Positions 1-9,380 of a stretch of DNA of 64,000 bases are shown piece after piece. Numbering within the stretch: the first letter of the stretch is position 1; the number at the start of each line of letters is the position of its first letter. Both the position numbers and the translations under genes were made by a program. Origin of the DNA: Pseudomonadota bacterium (lineage in GTDB: Bacteria; Pseudomonadota; Alphaproteobacteria; Rickettsiales; SXRF01); assembly GCA_963205195.1 (NCBI GenBank), contig CAUJHR010000016.1:124001-188000 (forward strand), read 5' to 3'. Below the pieces are notes generated by a model, which worked only from the letters and a program-made list of their open reading frames with translations, had not been told where the DNA came from and ran no database searches.

Positions 1-185
1 CCCCTCCAAATATATTTTATCATATCAATGTAGGAAAATTTTTCCCCATATTAACACATTGTAAACACAATTGAGCTATTATGAGGAAATTCAAGGCTTA
101 CACAATGAAGTTTTTCTGCCCATAGCATAAATAATATGTATGGATTTAGTATAAAAATATAAAATTTGGGGAAGTATAAGGCACT

Positions 186-1850
186 ATGGAATCAGTAATG
201 GAAGGCATGAAAGGTTTAGGTAATTTTCGCGCAAGGTTGCTGATTGCAGCCGCAATAATTTTACTGGGATTTTTTATGATGATGGCATTCAAGATTTCCA
301 GCGCGGGAATGTCACCTATCTATACTGGCCTTTCAATGGATGATAGCGCGAAAGTAGTTGCTGAGCTTGAAAAAAGTGGTGTGCCTTATGAATTATCTGC
401 TGGCGGCTCGCAAATATCAGTTCCTTCAGACCGCGTTTTACGCCTGCGCTTATCCATGGCCGAGCAAGGAGTGCCTTCAGGGGGATCTATAGTAGGCTAC
501 GAGATTTTTGACCGTTCCGAAAGTTTCGGCAGCTCTAATTTCGTAATGAACGTAAATATGCTGCGTGCACTTGAAGGCGAGCTTGCACGTACAATAGCCT
601 CGTTAAATGGTGTGGATACAGTGCGTGTGCACCTTGTAATGCCAAAGCGCGAATTATTCAGCCGGGAAAAGGAAAAACCCAGCGCTTCAGTTGCGATTAA
701 AATGCGTAGCGGCGCTAATCTTGAACATCAGGAAGTTGCCGCCATTACCCATCTTATTGCTTCCGCAGTTCCCGAACTTGAGCCTTCCAAAGTAACTATA
801 ATTGATAGCCACGGTAAATTGCTGGCGCGTGGCGATGGAAGTAATGGCATGGACGGCGCATCACTTTCATCAATTGAGTATAAAACAGCTTTTGAGAACC
901 GCACCCAGCAAACGCTTGAAGATCTTCTGGAAAAAGTTATCGGTGTAGGGAAAGTACGTGTGCAGGTTGCCGCCGACATTAATTTCGACAGGATAGTCAC
1001 AAATTCCGAGAAATATGACCCGGATGGCCAGGTTGCTCGTTCAGTGCAGTCTAACACGCAGAAGGAAAATGCCAGCGATAAGACCGGCAAGGACAATGTA
1101 AGCGTTGGAAACAACCTTCCACAGTCAACAACAGGGAATGAAGGGGCTTCCAATAGCAATAAAACTGTTGAAAGCAGTGACGAAACTACTAATTACGAAA
1201 TATCAAAAACCGTGCAAAACCATATCAAGGAAGCCGGTAATATAAATAAACTCTCAATCGCTGTTCTGGTAGACGGAACTTATCCAGAATCATCTGACGG
1301 CAAACCTACCTATACACCGCGCACCGAAGAAGAACTTAAGCAGCTAAGGGCGCTGGTAACCTCTGCTGTTGGTTATGATGAAAAACGAGGTGATAAAATA
1401 GAGCTGGTAAATATGCGCTTCACGCAGGATGCACTTAATATAACCGAAGCATCTTTCTTCGAACGCTTTAAACTGGAAGTGCAATCAATTATACAGACCC
1501 TTATTATTTCGGTAGTTGCTATACTGGCAATCCTGCTGGTGCTAAGGCCGGCGGTTGCTAAAATGGCGCGGCAGATACAGCCACCAAGCGAGCGTGTTGC
1601 CAGTGAAATGGCAATGATTGGCGGTGGTGGCGGTTCACCAATGGAGCGTATAGCCTCCGATGGCAGCTCTGGAGGTGGCGGCGGTGCACCGGAAGGCGGG
1701 TTTGAACCTCCTCCTGAATCAATGATAAATGTCGCCAACATCAAGGGCGGGATGAAATCATCATCAATGTCCAAGATAAACGAGATAGTGGAAAAATACC
1801 CTGAAGAAACTATGGGCGTGCTCCGCCAATGGATATTAAAACAAACTTAA
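186..1850 (+). CDS. fliF: Flagellar M-ring protein FliF
   Basis: 554 aa; FliF-type N-terminal TM, periplasmic ring-domain motifs (GLSMDDSAKVVAELEKSGVPYEL, ARVHLVMPKRELFSRE-like) and C-terminal FliG-binding tail; followed by fliG. Confidence 0.95.
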   Translation: MESVMEGMKGLGNFRARLLIAAAIILLGFFMMMAFKISSAGMSPIYTGLSMDDSAKVVAELEKSGVPYELSAGGSQISVPSDRVLRLRLSMAEQGVPSGGSIVGYEIFDRSESFGSSNFVMNVNMLRALEGELARTIASLNGVDTVRVHLVMPKRELFSREKEKPSASVAIKMRSGANLEHQEVAAITHLIASAVPELEPSKVTIIDSHGKLLARGDGSNGMDGASLSSIEYKTAFENRTQQTLEDLLEKVIGVGKVRVQVAADINFDRIVTNSEKYDPDGQVARSVQSNTQKENASDKTGKDNVSVGNNLPQSTTGNEGASNSNKTVESSDETTNYEISKTVQNHIKEAGNINKLSIAVLVDGTYPESSDGKPTYTPRTEEELKQLRALVTSAVGYDEKRGDKIELVNMRFTQDALNITEASFFERFKLEVQSIIQTLIISVVAILAILLVLRPAVAKMARQIQPPSERVASEMAMIGGGGGSPMERIASDGSSGGGGGAPEGGFEPPPESMINVANIKGGMKSSSMSKINEIVEKYPEETMGVLRQWILKQT

Positions 1851-1899
1851 AATGAATAATGATAACCTATGGATGAATCTGTTATAAGGGCATGAACTA

Positions 1900-2934
1900 A
1901 TGGCTGTAGCACCTCCAAAAGATAATAAAGAAGATTTCCGCAAAATGGGCGGGCCGCAAAAAGCGGCAATGTTCCTTATGGCTATTGGTGAAGAAAATGC
2001 AATTAAGCTTTTCGCACTTATGGATGATGATGAGATACGCGAGATATCAAATATAATGTCCAGTCTGGGGCAAGTTAATGCCGATGTTGTTGAGCGCCTT
2101 TTCCATGATTTTGCCGACCAGGTTTCAGCGTCAGGCGCACTCGTTGGTAACTACGATTCCACTGAAAGATTGTTGGTAAAAGCACTGGGCAAGAACCGCG
2201 TAGACGGCATCATGGAAGAGATACGCGGTCCTGCTGGCCGTACTACATGGGATAAACTTGGCAATGTAAGCGAAGAAATACTCGCAAATTTTCTAAAGAA
2301 TGAATACCCGCAGACAATTGCGGTAGTGCTTTCTAAGATACGCCCGGAACATGCGGCAAGGGTTCTTATGAACCTGCCTGAGGATATGACGGTGGAAGTT
2401 ATACTTCGTATGCTATCTATGGAAACCGTGAAAAAAGACGTAATGGATGGCATCGAAAAAACATTGCGTATGGAATTCATGAGCAACCTCGCAAAACGCC
2501 AGGCTACTGATAGCTTTGAAATGATCGCAGAAATTTTCAACAATTTTGATCGCACAGCCGAAGGTAAATTCATGGGCAAACTGGAAGAGCGCAATGCTGA
2601 ATCAGCAGAAAAAGTACGCGCCCTTATGTTCACCTTTGAAGACCTGCTTAAAATCAATGGCGCTGGCATACAGGTATTGCTGCGTACTGTTGATAAAACC
2701 AAGCTGGGCATGGCTCTTAAAGGCGCATCCGATAGCATAAAGGAATTATTCCTGAGTAATATGTCAGAACGCGCAGGCAAGATAATGCGTGAGGAAATGG
2801 AAGGCATGGGTCCGGTCAGGATCAAAGACGTGGATGAAGCACAGATGTATGTAGTAGGCGTAGCAAAAGAACTGGCTGGCAAGGGCGAGATAATGATCTC
2901 AAGCGATAGCCCTGACGAGCAATTGGTATATTAA
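1900..2934 (+). CDS. fliG: Flagellar motor switch protein FliG
   Basis: 344 aa; GPQKAAMFLMAIGEENA and NEYPQTIAVVLSKIRPEHAARVL motifs typical of FliG. Confidence 0.96.
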   Translation: MAVAPPKDNKEDFRKMGGPQKAAMFLMAIGEENAIKLFALMDDDEIREISNIMSSLGQVNADVVERLFHDFADQVSASGALVGNYDSTERLLVKALGKNRVDGIMEEIRGPAGRTTWDKLGNVSEEILANFLKNEYPQTIAVVLSKIRPEHAARVLMNLPEDMTVEVILRMLSMETVKKDVMDGIEKTLRMEFMSNLAKRQATDSFEMIAEIFNNFDRTAEGKFMGKLEERNAESAEKVRALMFTFEDLLKINGAGIQVLLRTVDKTKLGMALKGASDSIKELFLSNMSERAGKIMREEMEGMGPVRIKDVDEAQMYVVGVAKELAGKGEIMISSDSPDEQLVY

Positions 2935-2943
2935 AGGCAGGCC

Positions 2944-3681
2944 ATGCAGATTTCACCATTCACATTCAGGGAATTTGATTCTGCAAATCTTCCAGCTAAG
3001 GAGATACGCAAAAAACCTTTTGCTACCCAAAAAAAAGAAGAAGAACCGGAAGCCCCTCCTCCGCCGCCAACTTTCAGTGAAGAGCAGTTACACGAAGCTG
3101 AGCGTGATGCTTATAAACGTGGTTTCCTTGAAGGCACGAAAGAAGGCCATGCAACAGCGCAGGGCGAGCATAGCGAAGTACAGCGGATATTGATGGAAGG
3201 GCTGGAAAATTTTATAAACAGCATAGCTCCGATATTTGACCAGTACCGGAAGCATTGTCAGCAGATACGCAAGGATATGCCGCCACTCGCCCTGGCCATT
3301 GCTAAAAAGATAGCAGGCGAAGCCTTATCAGAACCAGCGCAGTATATTGTGGATGAGGCCGCAAAGCATTGCGTGGAAACTCTTATAAGCGAGCCGGAGA
3401 TAACCATACTTATAAACCCACGCCTTGCTGAAGCCCTTTCTTTCAAGCTCAAACAAATTTCCGGGCGCGAAAAATATACCGATAATATCATCATTATGCC
3501 CGAAGAAGCGATGCCGGTTAGCAATTTCCGTATAGAGTGGAAAAACGGAAGCCTGGAGCGCTCCACCGAAAAACTCTGGCAACAAACGGATAAAGCTATT
3601 AACAATATGATCGCAGCAATTGCGGGTGAACCAGAAGAACAACTAGAATTATTAAATCCGCAGAACACAACAAAGGAGTAG
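2944..3681 (+). CDS. fliH: FliH-like flagellar export ATPase regulator
   Basis: 245 aa; position between fliG and fliN, E/A-rich N-terminus with GxxxG-like helix (YKRGFLEGTKEGHA), FliH/HrpE-type C-terminus. Confidence 0.75.
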   Translation: MQISPFTFREFDSANLPAKEIRKKPFATQKKEEEPEAPPPPPTFSEEQLHEAERDAYKRGFLEGTKEGHATAQGEHSEVQRILMEGLENFINSIAPIFDQYRKHCQQIRKDMPPLALAIAKKIAGEALSEPAQYIVDEAAKHCVETLISEPEITILINPRLAEALSFKLKQISGREKYTDNIIIMPEEAMPVSNFRIEWKNGSLERSTEKLWQQTDKAINNMIAAIAGEPEEQLELLNPQNTTKE

Positions 3682-3685
3682 TTAC

Positions 3686-3976
3686 ATGGCTGATGAAATC
3701 ACTGGCTTTGGCGAAAATGCCAATACCGAGAATTTAAGCTTAGACACGGTTTATGACATTCCGGTGCAGATAACCGTTGTTCTTGGGCGCACCAGCATGC
3801 AGGTCAACCAGCTTTTAAAGCTTGGGCGTGGTGCAGTTATCGAGCTTAACCAGAAAGTAGGCGAACCGATAGATATATTCGTAAACAACCGCCTCGTCGC
3901 CCGCGGCGAAGTTGTAGTTGTGGAAGACCGGATTGGCGTGACCATGACCGAAATTATAAAATCTGAAAAACATTAG
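3686..3976 (+). CDS. fliN: Flagellar motor switch protein FliN
   Basis: 96 aa; SpoA domain: DIPVQITVVLGRTSMQVNQLLKLGRGAVIELNQKVGEPIDIFVNNRLVARGEVVVVEDRIGVTMTEI. Confidence 0.95.
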   Translation: MADEITGFGENANTENLSLDTVYDIPVQITVVLGRTSMQVNQLLKLGRGAVIELNQKVGEPIDIFVNNRLVARGEVVVVEDRIGVTMTEIIKSEKH

Positions 3977-3986
3977 AGAGTAAAAA

Positions 3987-5324
3987 ATGAGACTTCTGAT
4001 CATCGGCGAATTATACGGGCAGCTAGGAACAGCGAGTTCAATAGCTAAATCGCGTGGCGCGAAGGTTTCCCATGTTTCCGATATCGAAGGGGCTATGAAC
4101 GCATTGCGAGGCGGACAGGGCGCCGACCTCATTATGATAGAAGTGCGCGAGGACATAGAAAAGTTAGTCACCTTACTAATGCGTGAACGCTTTAATCTGA
4201 TGGTGATCGCCTGCGGCCTGGATACTGATAAGGATGCAGCCGTAAAAGCGATCAAATCCGGTGCGAAGGAATATATTCCCCTGCCACCTGATGAAGAGCT
4301 TATCGCCGCAGTTTTAGAAGCCATAACCGAAGAGATCAAAACTGTGGTCTTTGCCTCCCCTGCGACCATGCGTACCCTGGCGCTTGCCGACCAGATAGCA
4401 CCCAGTGATGCAAGCGTGCTTATAACTGGTGAATCTGGGACGGGGAAAGAAGTAATTGCCCGTTATATACACCGCAAAAGCAAACGTGCGAACAACCAGA
4501 TGATATGCGTCAATTGCGCGGCAATTCCTGAAGCGCTTTTAGAAGCCGAACTTTTTGGCCATGAGAAAGGTGCTTTCACCGGCGCAGTTGCGCGGCGGAT
4601 CGGAAAATTCGAAGAAGCTGATGGCGGCACCATTTTGCTTGATGAGATCAGCGAAATGGATATGCGCCTGCAATCGAAACTTCTCCGAGTTTTGCAGGAG
4701 CGCGAAGTTGATCGTATCGGCGGCAGCAAACCTGTCAAAGTAAATATACGGGTTTTGGCAACATCCAACCGTAACATGCTCGAAGAGGTCAAAAAGGGAA
4801 CCTTCCGCGAAGACCTATATTTCCGCCTTAATGTAATCAGCCTCAATATGCCACCACTCCGTGAGCGCAAAGAGGATATAAAGCCGCTGGCTGAGCATTT
4901 CATTGATAAATACTCAAAGGCCAACGGCATACCAGTTAGAAAACTGACTGAAAAAGCGCTGGCTAAACTTGAGGCCTATAGCTGGCAGGGAAATGTGAGG
5001 GAGCTGGAAAATACAATGCACCGCAGCGTTCTTTTAGCTAGTGGCAATGAAATTGATGCGGATGCTATTTACCTGAGTAATGCACAAGAGGAAATAAAAG
5101 CCGCGCCACCTGCCAATAATCAATCACAGGCAAGCAATCCGCTTGTTGGGCGTTCGGTAGAAAGCGTCGAGCAGGAGTTGATAATAGATACATTGAGTTA
5201 TTGCCTTGGCAACCGTACTCATGCTGCAAATATTCTGGGTATTTCGATACGCACACTACGAAACAAGCTTAAAACTTACAGCGAGCAAGGGCTGAATGTT
5301 CCTCCAGCAGTCGGGGAGGAATAA
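3987..5324 (+). CDS. Sigma-54-dependent flagellar transcriptional regulator (FlbD/FlrC-like)
   Basis: AAA+ Walker A GESGTGKE, sigma54-contact motif GAFTGA, C-terminal Fis-type HTH; degenerate N-terminal receiver. Confidence 0.88.
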   Translation: MRLLIIGELYGQLGTASSIAKSRGAKVSHVSDIEGAMNALRGGQGADLIMIEVREDIEKLVTLLMRERFNLMVIACGLDTDKDAAVKAIKSGAKEYIPLPPDEELIAAVLEAITEEIKTVVFASPATMRTLALADQIAPSDASVLITGESGTGKEVIARYIHRKSKRANNQMICVNCAAIPEALLEAELFGHEKGAFTGAVARRIGKFEEADGGTILLDEISEMDMRLQSKLLRVLQEREVDRIGGSKPVKVNIRVLATSNRNMLEEVKKGTFREDLYFRLNVISLNMPPLRERKEDIKPLAEHFIDKYSKANGIPVRKLTEKALAKLEAYSWQGNVRELENTMHRSVLLASGNEIDADAIYLSNAQEEIKAAPPANNQSQASNPLVGRSVESVEQELIIDTLSYCLGNRTHAANILGISIRTLRNKLKTYSEQGLNVPPAVGEE

Positions 5325-5327
5325 CCA

Positions 5328-7466
5328 ATGGCTGAAGCCGCCGCCGCAGCCCCCGGACAGATTGACTGGATGGAAAGGATAAATTCCCTTTCCCGCCGCA
5401 AGGATATTTATTTTGCTGTCGGCATTATAGCGATCCTGGTGGTTCTGATACTTCCCCTGCCCTCTTTTCTTCTGGATTTTTTTCTTGGTATTTCCATCAC
5501 CCTTTCAGTGATCATCCTGATGACGGTTTTATTTGTGGAAAAACCTCTTCACATGAGTTCATTTCCTACCATACTGCTTATAGTCACCATGCTTAGACTT
5601 TCACTCAACATCGCTTCAACACGCCTGATACTGGCGCACGGGCACGAAGGAACAGCCGCAGCAGGACATGTAATACAGGCCTTCGGCGGCTTCGTTATGG
5701 GCGGATCAGTAGTTATCGGCGTCATAATTTTTGGCATCTTAACCATCATCAATTTCGTGGTAATTACCAAAGGTTCTGGTCGTATCGCCGAAGTATCAGC
5801 CCGTTTTTCCTTGGACGCGATGCCGGGCAAGCAGATGGCTATAGATGCCGACTTGTCAGCAGGCCTCATAACTGAAGAAATGGCTAAAATGCGCCGCAAG
5901 GAAATCGAGGATGAAAGCAATTTCTTCGGTTCGATGGACGGTGCCAGCAAATTCGTGCGCGGCGATGCTATTGCGGGCCTTCTCATCACTTTCATTAACT
6001 TTATAGCAGGAATCATAATAGGTGTGGCGCAAAAAGGCCTGCCTTTTAACGAAGCGCTAAACCATTACACTGTGCTTACAGTTGGTGATGGGCTGGTATC
6101 ACAGATCCCTGCACTCATCGTTTCCACAGCTGCCGGTATACTGGTAACAAAATCCGGCGTCGCCGGTTCTGCCGAGAAAGCGGTTATAGGGCAATTAAGC
6201 CGCCACCCTGCAGCACTTGGCATAACCAGCGTATTCCTTCTGATGATGTCGGTACTCCCTGGTATACCATTTGCTCCATTTTTCCTGCTTGCCTGCATCA
6301 CCGGCTTTGGCAGCTATTATATGTTTAATAATCCGCAAGCCATCAATCCAAAAACCGGGGAAGCGTATGCTGCCGGAACAGCTCCCAAGCAGCTTGAAGG
6401 CCCAGCCAAGGAAGGTGAAGCTACAAAGATCGAAGAGCAACCCTCGGACTTTTTACAGATTGACTCCCTGCGCCTTGAGCTTGGCTACGGCTTACTCCCT
6501 CTAATAAATTACCAGAAAGGCCACCGCCTTACTGAGCAGATAAAAGCCCTTCGCCGCCAGATGGCAAGGGAACTTGGATTCATAATACCGTCTGTGCGTA
6601 TCCAGGATAATATGCAGCTTCCGCCCAATACTTATGTGGTGAAGGTAAAAGAAATAGAAGCAGCCCGCGGTGATATACGTCCGGAAATGTTACTTGTTAT
6701 GAACCCAAGCGGCGGGAAAATCACACTCCCCGGTGAAGAAACTACAGAACCTACTTTCGGCCTGCCTGCCATGTGGATAAATGAAACCCACCGCGAGGAA
6801 GCTTTGTTCCGCAACTTCACGGTGGTTGATCCGCCAACCATTATCACCACCCATTTAACGGAAGTGATAAAAGATAATATGTCGGAACTGCTTTCCTATG
6901 CAGAAACACAAAAGCTGCTGGATGATCTTGGCAAAACCCAGCAGAAACTTGTTTCCGAAACCATACCTTCACAGATAAGTGTCGGTGGTGTGCAGCGCGT
7001 ATTGCAAAATCTTCTGCGTGAGCTTGTTTCCATCCGCGATCTATCTACAATAATCGAGGCCATCGCTGAAGCTTCACGCACCACTCAGAATATCAGCCTG
7101 ATAAGCGAACATGTACGCAGCCGCCTTGGTCGCCAGATAAGCCACAGCCAAACCACAGAAGGCGGTTATATACCAATAATAGCAATGTCGCCGGGCTGGG
7201 AACAAACCTTTATCGAAGCTCTTAGCGGCAATGCCGATGACCGCACCTTATCAATGGCACCCAGCCGCATCCAGGAATTCATCAATAATGTGCGCGCAAG
7301 CTTTGATAAATTCGCAATGCAGGGTGAAAGTCCTGTACTCCTGACCAGCCCTGTAATCCGCCCTTATGTGCGCTCAATAATCGAGCGCTTCCGCCCAAGC
7401 ACCGTGGTTATGTCACAAAATGAAATTTATGCAAAAGCGCGGATAAAAACGCTGGGGCAATTGTGA
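5328..7466 (+). CDS. flhA: Flagellar biosynthesis protein FlhA
   Basis: 712 aa; multi-TM FHIPEP family, motifs ARFSLDAMPGKQMAIDADL, GDGLVSQIPALI. Confidence 0.97.
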   Translation: MAEAAAAAPGQIDWMERINSLSRRKDIYFAVGIIAILVVLILPLPSFLLDFFLGISITLSVIILMTVLFVEKPLHMSSFPTILLIVTMLRLSLNIASTRLILAHGHEGTAAAGHVIQAFGGFVMGGSVVIGVIIFGILTIINFVVITKGSGRIAEVSARFSLDAMPGKQMAIDADLSAGLITEEMAKMRRKEIEDESNFFGSMDGASKFVRGDAIAGLLITFINFIAGIIIGVAQKGLPFNEALNHYTVLTVGDGLVSQIPALIVSTAAGILVTKSGVAGSAEKAVIGQLSRHPAALGITSVFLLMMSVLPGIPFAPFFLLACITGFGSYYMFNNPQAINPKTGEAYAAGTAPKQLEGPAKEGEATKIEEQPSDFLQIDSLRLELGYGLLPLINYQKGHRLTEQIKALRRQMARELGFIIPSVRIQDNMQLPPNTYVVKVKEIEAARGDIRPEMLLVMNPSGGKITLPGEETTEPTFGLPAMWINETHREEALFRNFTVVDPPTIITTHLTEVIKDNMSELLSYAETQKLLDDLGKTQQKLVSETIPSQISVGGVQRVLQNLLRELVSIRDLSTIIEAIAEASRTTQNISLISEHVRSRLGRQISHSQTTEGGYIPIIAMSPGWEQTFIEALSGNADDRTLSMAPSRIQEFINNVRASFDKFAMQGESPVLLTSPVIRPYVRSIIERFRPSTVVMSQNEIYAKARIKTLGQL

Positions 7467-7472
7467 AAATGG

Positions 7473-7555
7473 ATGACGGATGCCGGATAACGGATGACAG
7501 AAAAATAACCTCTGTCTTTATTTCTTGTCATCTGTCGTCTGTTATCCGTCATCTT
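7473..7555. repeat. STRR-like GATGACGGAT word repeat, inverted pair
   Basis: GGATGACGGATGCCGGATAACGGATGACAG ... CTTGTCATCTGTCGTCTGTTATCCGTCATC. Confidence 0.85.
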
Positions 7556-7572
7556 CCTCTTGGGCTGCGCTC

Positions 7573-8577
7573 ATGAGGCTAAGAACTTTCACCGCCTCCG
7601 ACATGCCCTCAGCGATGCAGATGGTACGCGAGGCGCTGGGCGAAGATGCCATAATTCTTGCCACCGATAGCAAGCCGGGCAGCAGGCAGGTTACTGTCAC
7701 CGCTGCTATTGAGCCAAATGATGAAGATTCCTACCCGCCAAATTTTAAAGCGCCCGAATCCAAAATCCAAAATCCCGATCCACTTATAACGGACATTAAA
7801 TTCGAACTGCAGAATATCCTGCGCTTCCACAACCTGCCGGAAATATTCGTAGCCCGGCTTTTGCAGAAAATAAGCCATAACGATTTCCTGGAAGTAATTT
7901 CCAAAAGACGCGGTTCAGAAGAATTATTCCGCCCGGCGTTGGAAAAACTGCTTGCCCGTAATTTTGTTTTTGAACCTTTGCGCTTTTCCACGCAAGAGCT
8001 AAGGCTTATGCTGGTCGGCGTTCCCGGTATCGGCAAAACCCTTACCATAGCAAAACTAGCTACCAAACTAGCTATGGACAAACAATCAGTAGCAGTAATA
8101 ACAACCGATAATAACCGGGCTGGCGGCATTGAGCAGTTGCAGGCATTCACCTCAATACTTGGTATAGAATTGCAAACCGCAAACGGGCGCGCTGACCTGG
8201 AGAAAATACTTAAATCAATTCCTGCCCGCACCCGTGTATTAATCGACACTGCGGGCTGCTCCCCTTATGATGAAAGCGAGTTCTTTGAGCTTAAATCCAT
8301 AGCAACCATACCAAATCTGGAACCTGTAATGGTTCTTCCCGCTGGCGGCGACAGCATGGAGGCAATTGATATGGTAGAAATATTTGGTGACCTTCCCATA
8401 CGCCGCCTGCTGGTCACGAAAGCTGATACTACACGTCGCTTCGGCGGGATTTTGGCAGCCTCCATCGCCCATGGGCTGGGGTTTTGCAATATAAGCCGCT
8501 CGGCAAGCATTACTGACTCGCTGCATATGCTGGAGCCGGCGCTTCTGGCGCAAATGTTGCTAAAATATAAGAATTAG
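7573..8577 (+). CDS. flhF: Flagellar GTPase FlhF (SRP-type GTPase); ORF track begins at 7525 but the start is more likely 7573 (MRLRTFTASD)
   Basis: G1 motif VGVPGIGKTLTIAKLATKLA, DTAGCSPYD, LVTKADTTRRFGG; between flhA and flhG. Confidence 0.85.
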   Translation: MRLRTFTASDMPSAMQMVREALGEDAIILATDSKPGSRQVTVTAAIEPNDEDSYPPNFKAPESKIQNPDPLITDIKFELQNILRFHNLPEIFVARLLQKISHNDFLEVISKRRGSEELFRPALEKLLARNFVFEPLRFSTQELRLMLVGVPGIGKTLTIAKLATKLAMDKQSVAVITTDNNRAGGIEQLQAFTSILGIELQTANGRADLEKILKSIPARTRVLIDTAGCSPYDESEFFELKSIATIPNLEPVMVLPAGGDSMEAIDMVEIFGDLPIRRLLVTKADTTRRFGGILAASIAHGLGFCNISRSASITDSLHMLEPALLAQMLLKYKN

Positions 8578-8594
8578 TATATTGGATAAGGATT

Positions 8595-9359
8595 ATGATG
8601 AACGCAAGCAATGAAACAAGGCAGAATTTAATAGCTGTGGCATCGGGAAAAGGCGGTGTAGGAAAAACATGGCTTTCAGTCACGCTTGCACATTTATTTG
8701 CACGCTCAGGGCGCAGCGTTTTACTATTTGATGGAGATATAGGGCTGGCCAATGTCGATGTCCAGCTAGGGCTCACACCACAGCGCGATTTAGGCAGCGT
8801 ACTTTCAGGGCGCAGCACTCTCAAGGAAGCTATCACCCATTATCAAGATGGCGGATTTGACATAATTGCTGGACGCTCTGGTTCTGCTTCCCTTGCCACT
8901 ATGCCGGTTGAGAAACTGGAAAAGATAGCGGCTTCGCTGAGGATTTTGCAGAATGATTATGATTTTGTTATGATAGATCTCGGTGCAGGTATAGAGCAGC
9001 ATGTGCAATACCTGGCTTCAGTTTCTTCGCGCTGCCTTGTAGTGGTCACCGATGAGCCAACCTCACTTACCGACGCCTACGCTTTCATAAAAATAGCGCA
9101 ATCCAGCAAGCCGTCCCCGGAAATTGGTATTGTAATAAATCAGGCAGCCACCCAGAAAGAGGGCGAGGCTACTTATCAGGCAATCAATAGGGCATGCTCA
9201 AATTTCCTCGGCATCTCCCCGCCGCTTATGGGCATTATACGCCGTGACAATAAGGTGAAAGATACCATCCGCAACCAGAAATCAATATTGTTAAAAGCGC
9301 CGCATTGTACCGCTGCCAGCGATGCGGCTCTTATTTCCATAAAGCTTATGCAAAAATGA
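8595..9359 (+). CDS. flhG: MinD/ParA-family ATPase FlhG (YlxH)
   Basis: deviant Walker A SGKGGVGKTWLSV, DGDIGLANVDVQLGL; follows flhF. Confidence 0.9.
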   Translation: MMNASNETRQNLIAVASGKGGVGKTWLSVTLAHLFARSGRSVLLFDGDIGLANVDVQLGLTPQRDLGSVLSGRSTLKEAITHYQDGGFDIIAGRSGSASLATMPVEKLEKIAASLRILQNDYDFVMIDLGAGIEQHVQYLASVSSRCLVVVTDEPTSLTDAYAFIKIAQSSKPSPEIGIVINQAATQKEGEATYQAINRACSNFLGISPPLMGIIRRDNKVKDTIRNQKSILLKAPHCTAASDAALISIKLMQK

Positions 9360-9380
9360 ATAGCAACCAGTAACTGAACT

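Noticed and set aside
728-2882. Long antisense ORFs opposite fliF and fliG (728-1159, 1373-1774, 2151-2882)
   Set aside because: Low-complexity Ser/Ile/Arg-rich translations mirroring codon bias of the sense genes; no recognizable domains.
7525-7572. N-terminal extension of FlhF (MSSVVCYPSSSSWAAL)
   Set aside because: Encoded by the GATGACGGAT repeat; a conventional start MRLRTFTASD at 7573 fits the FlhF family better.
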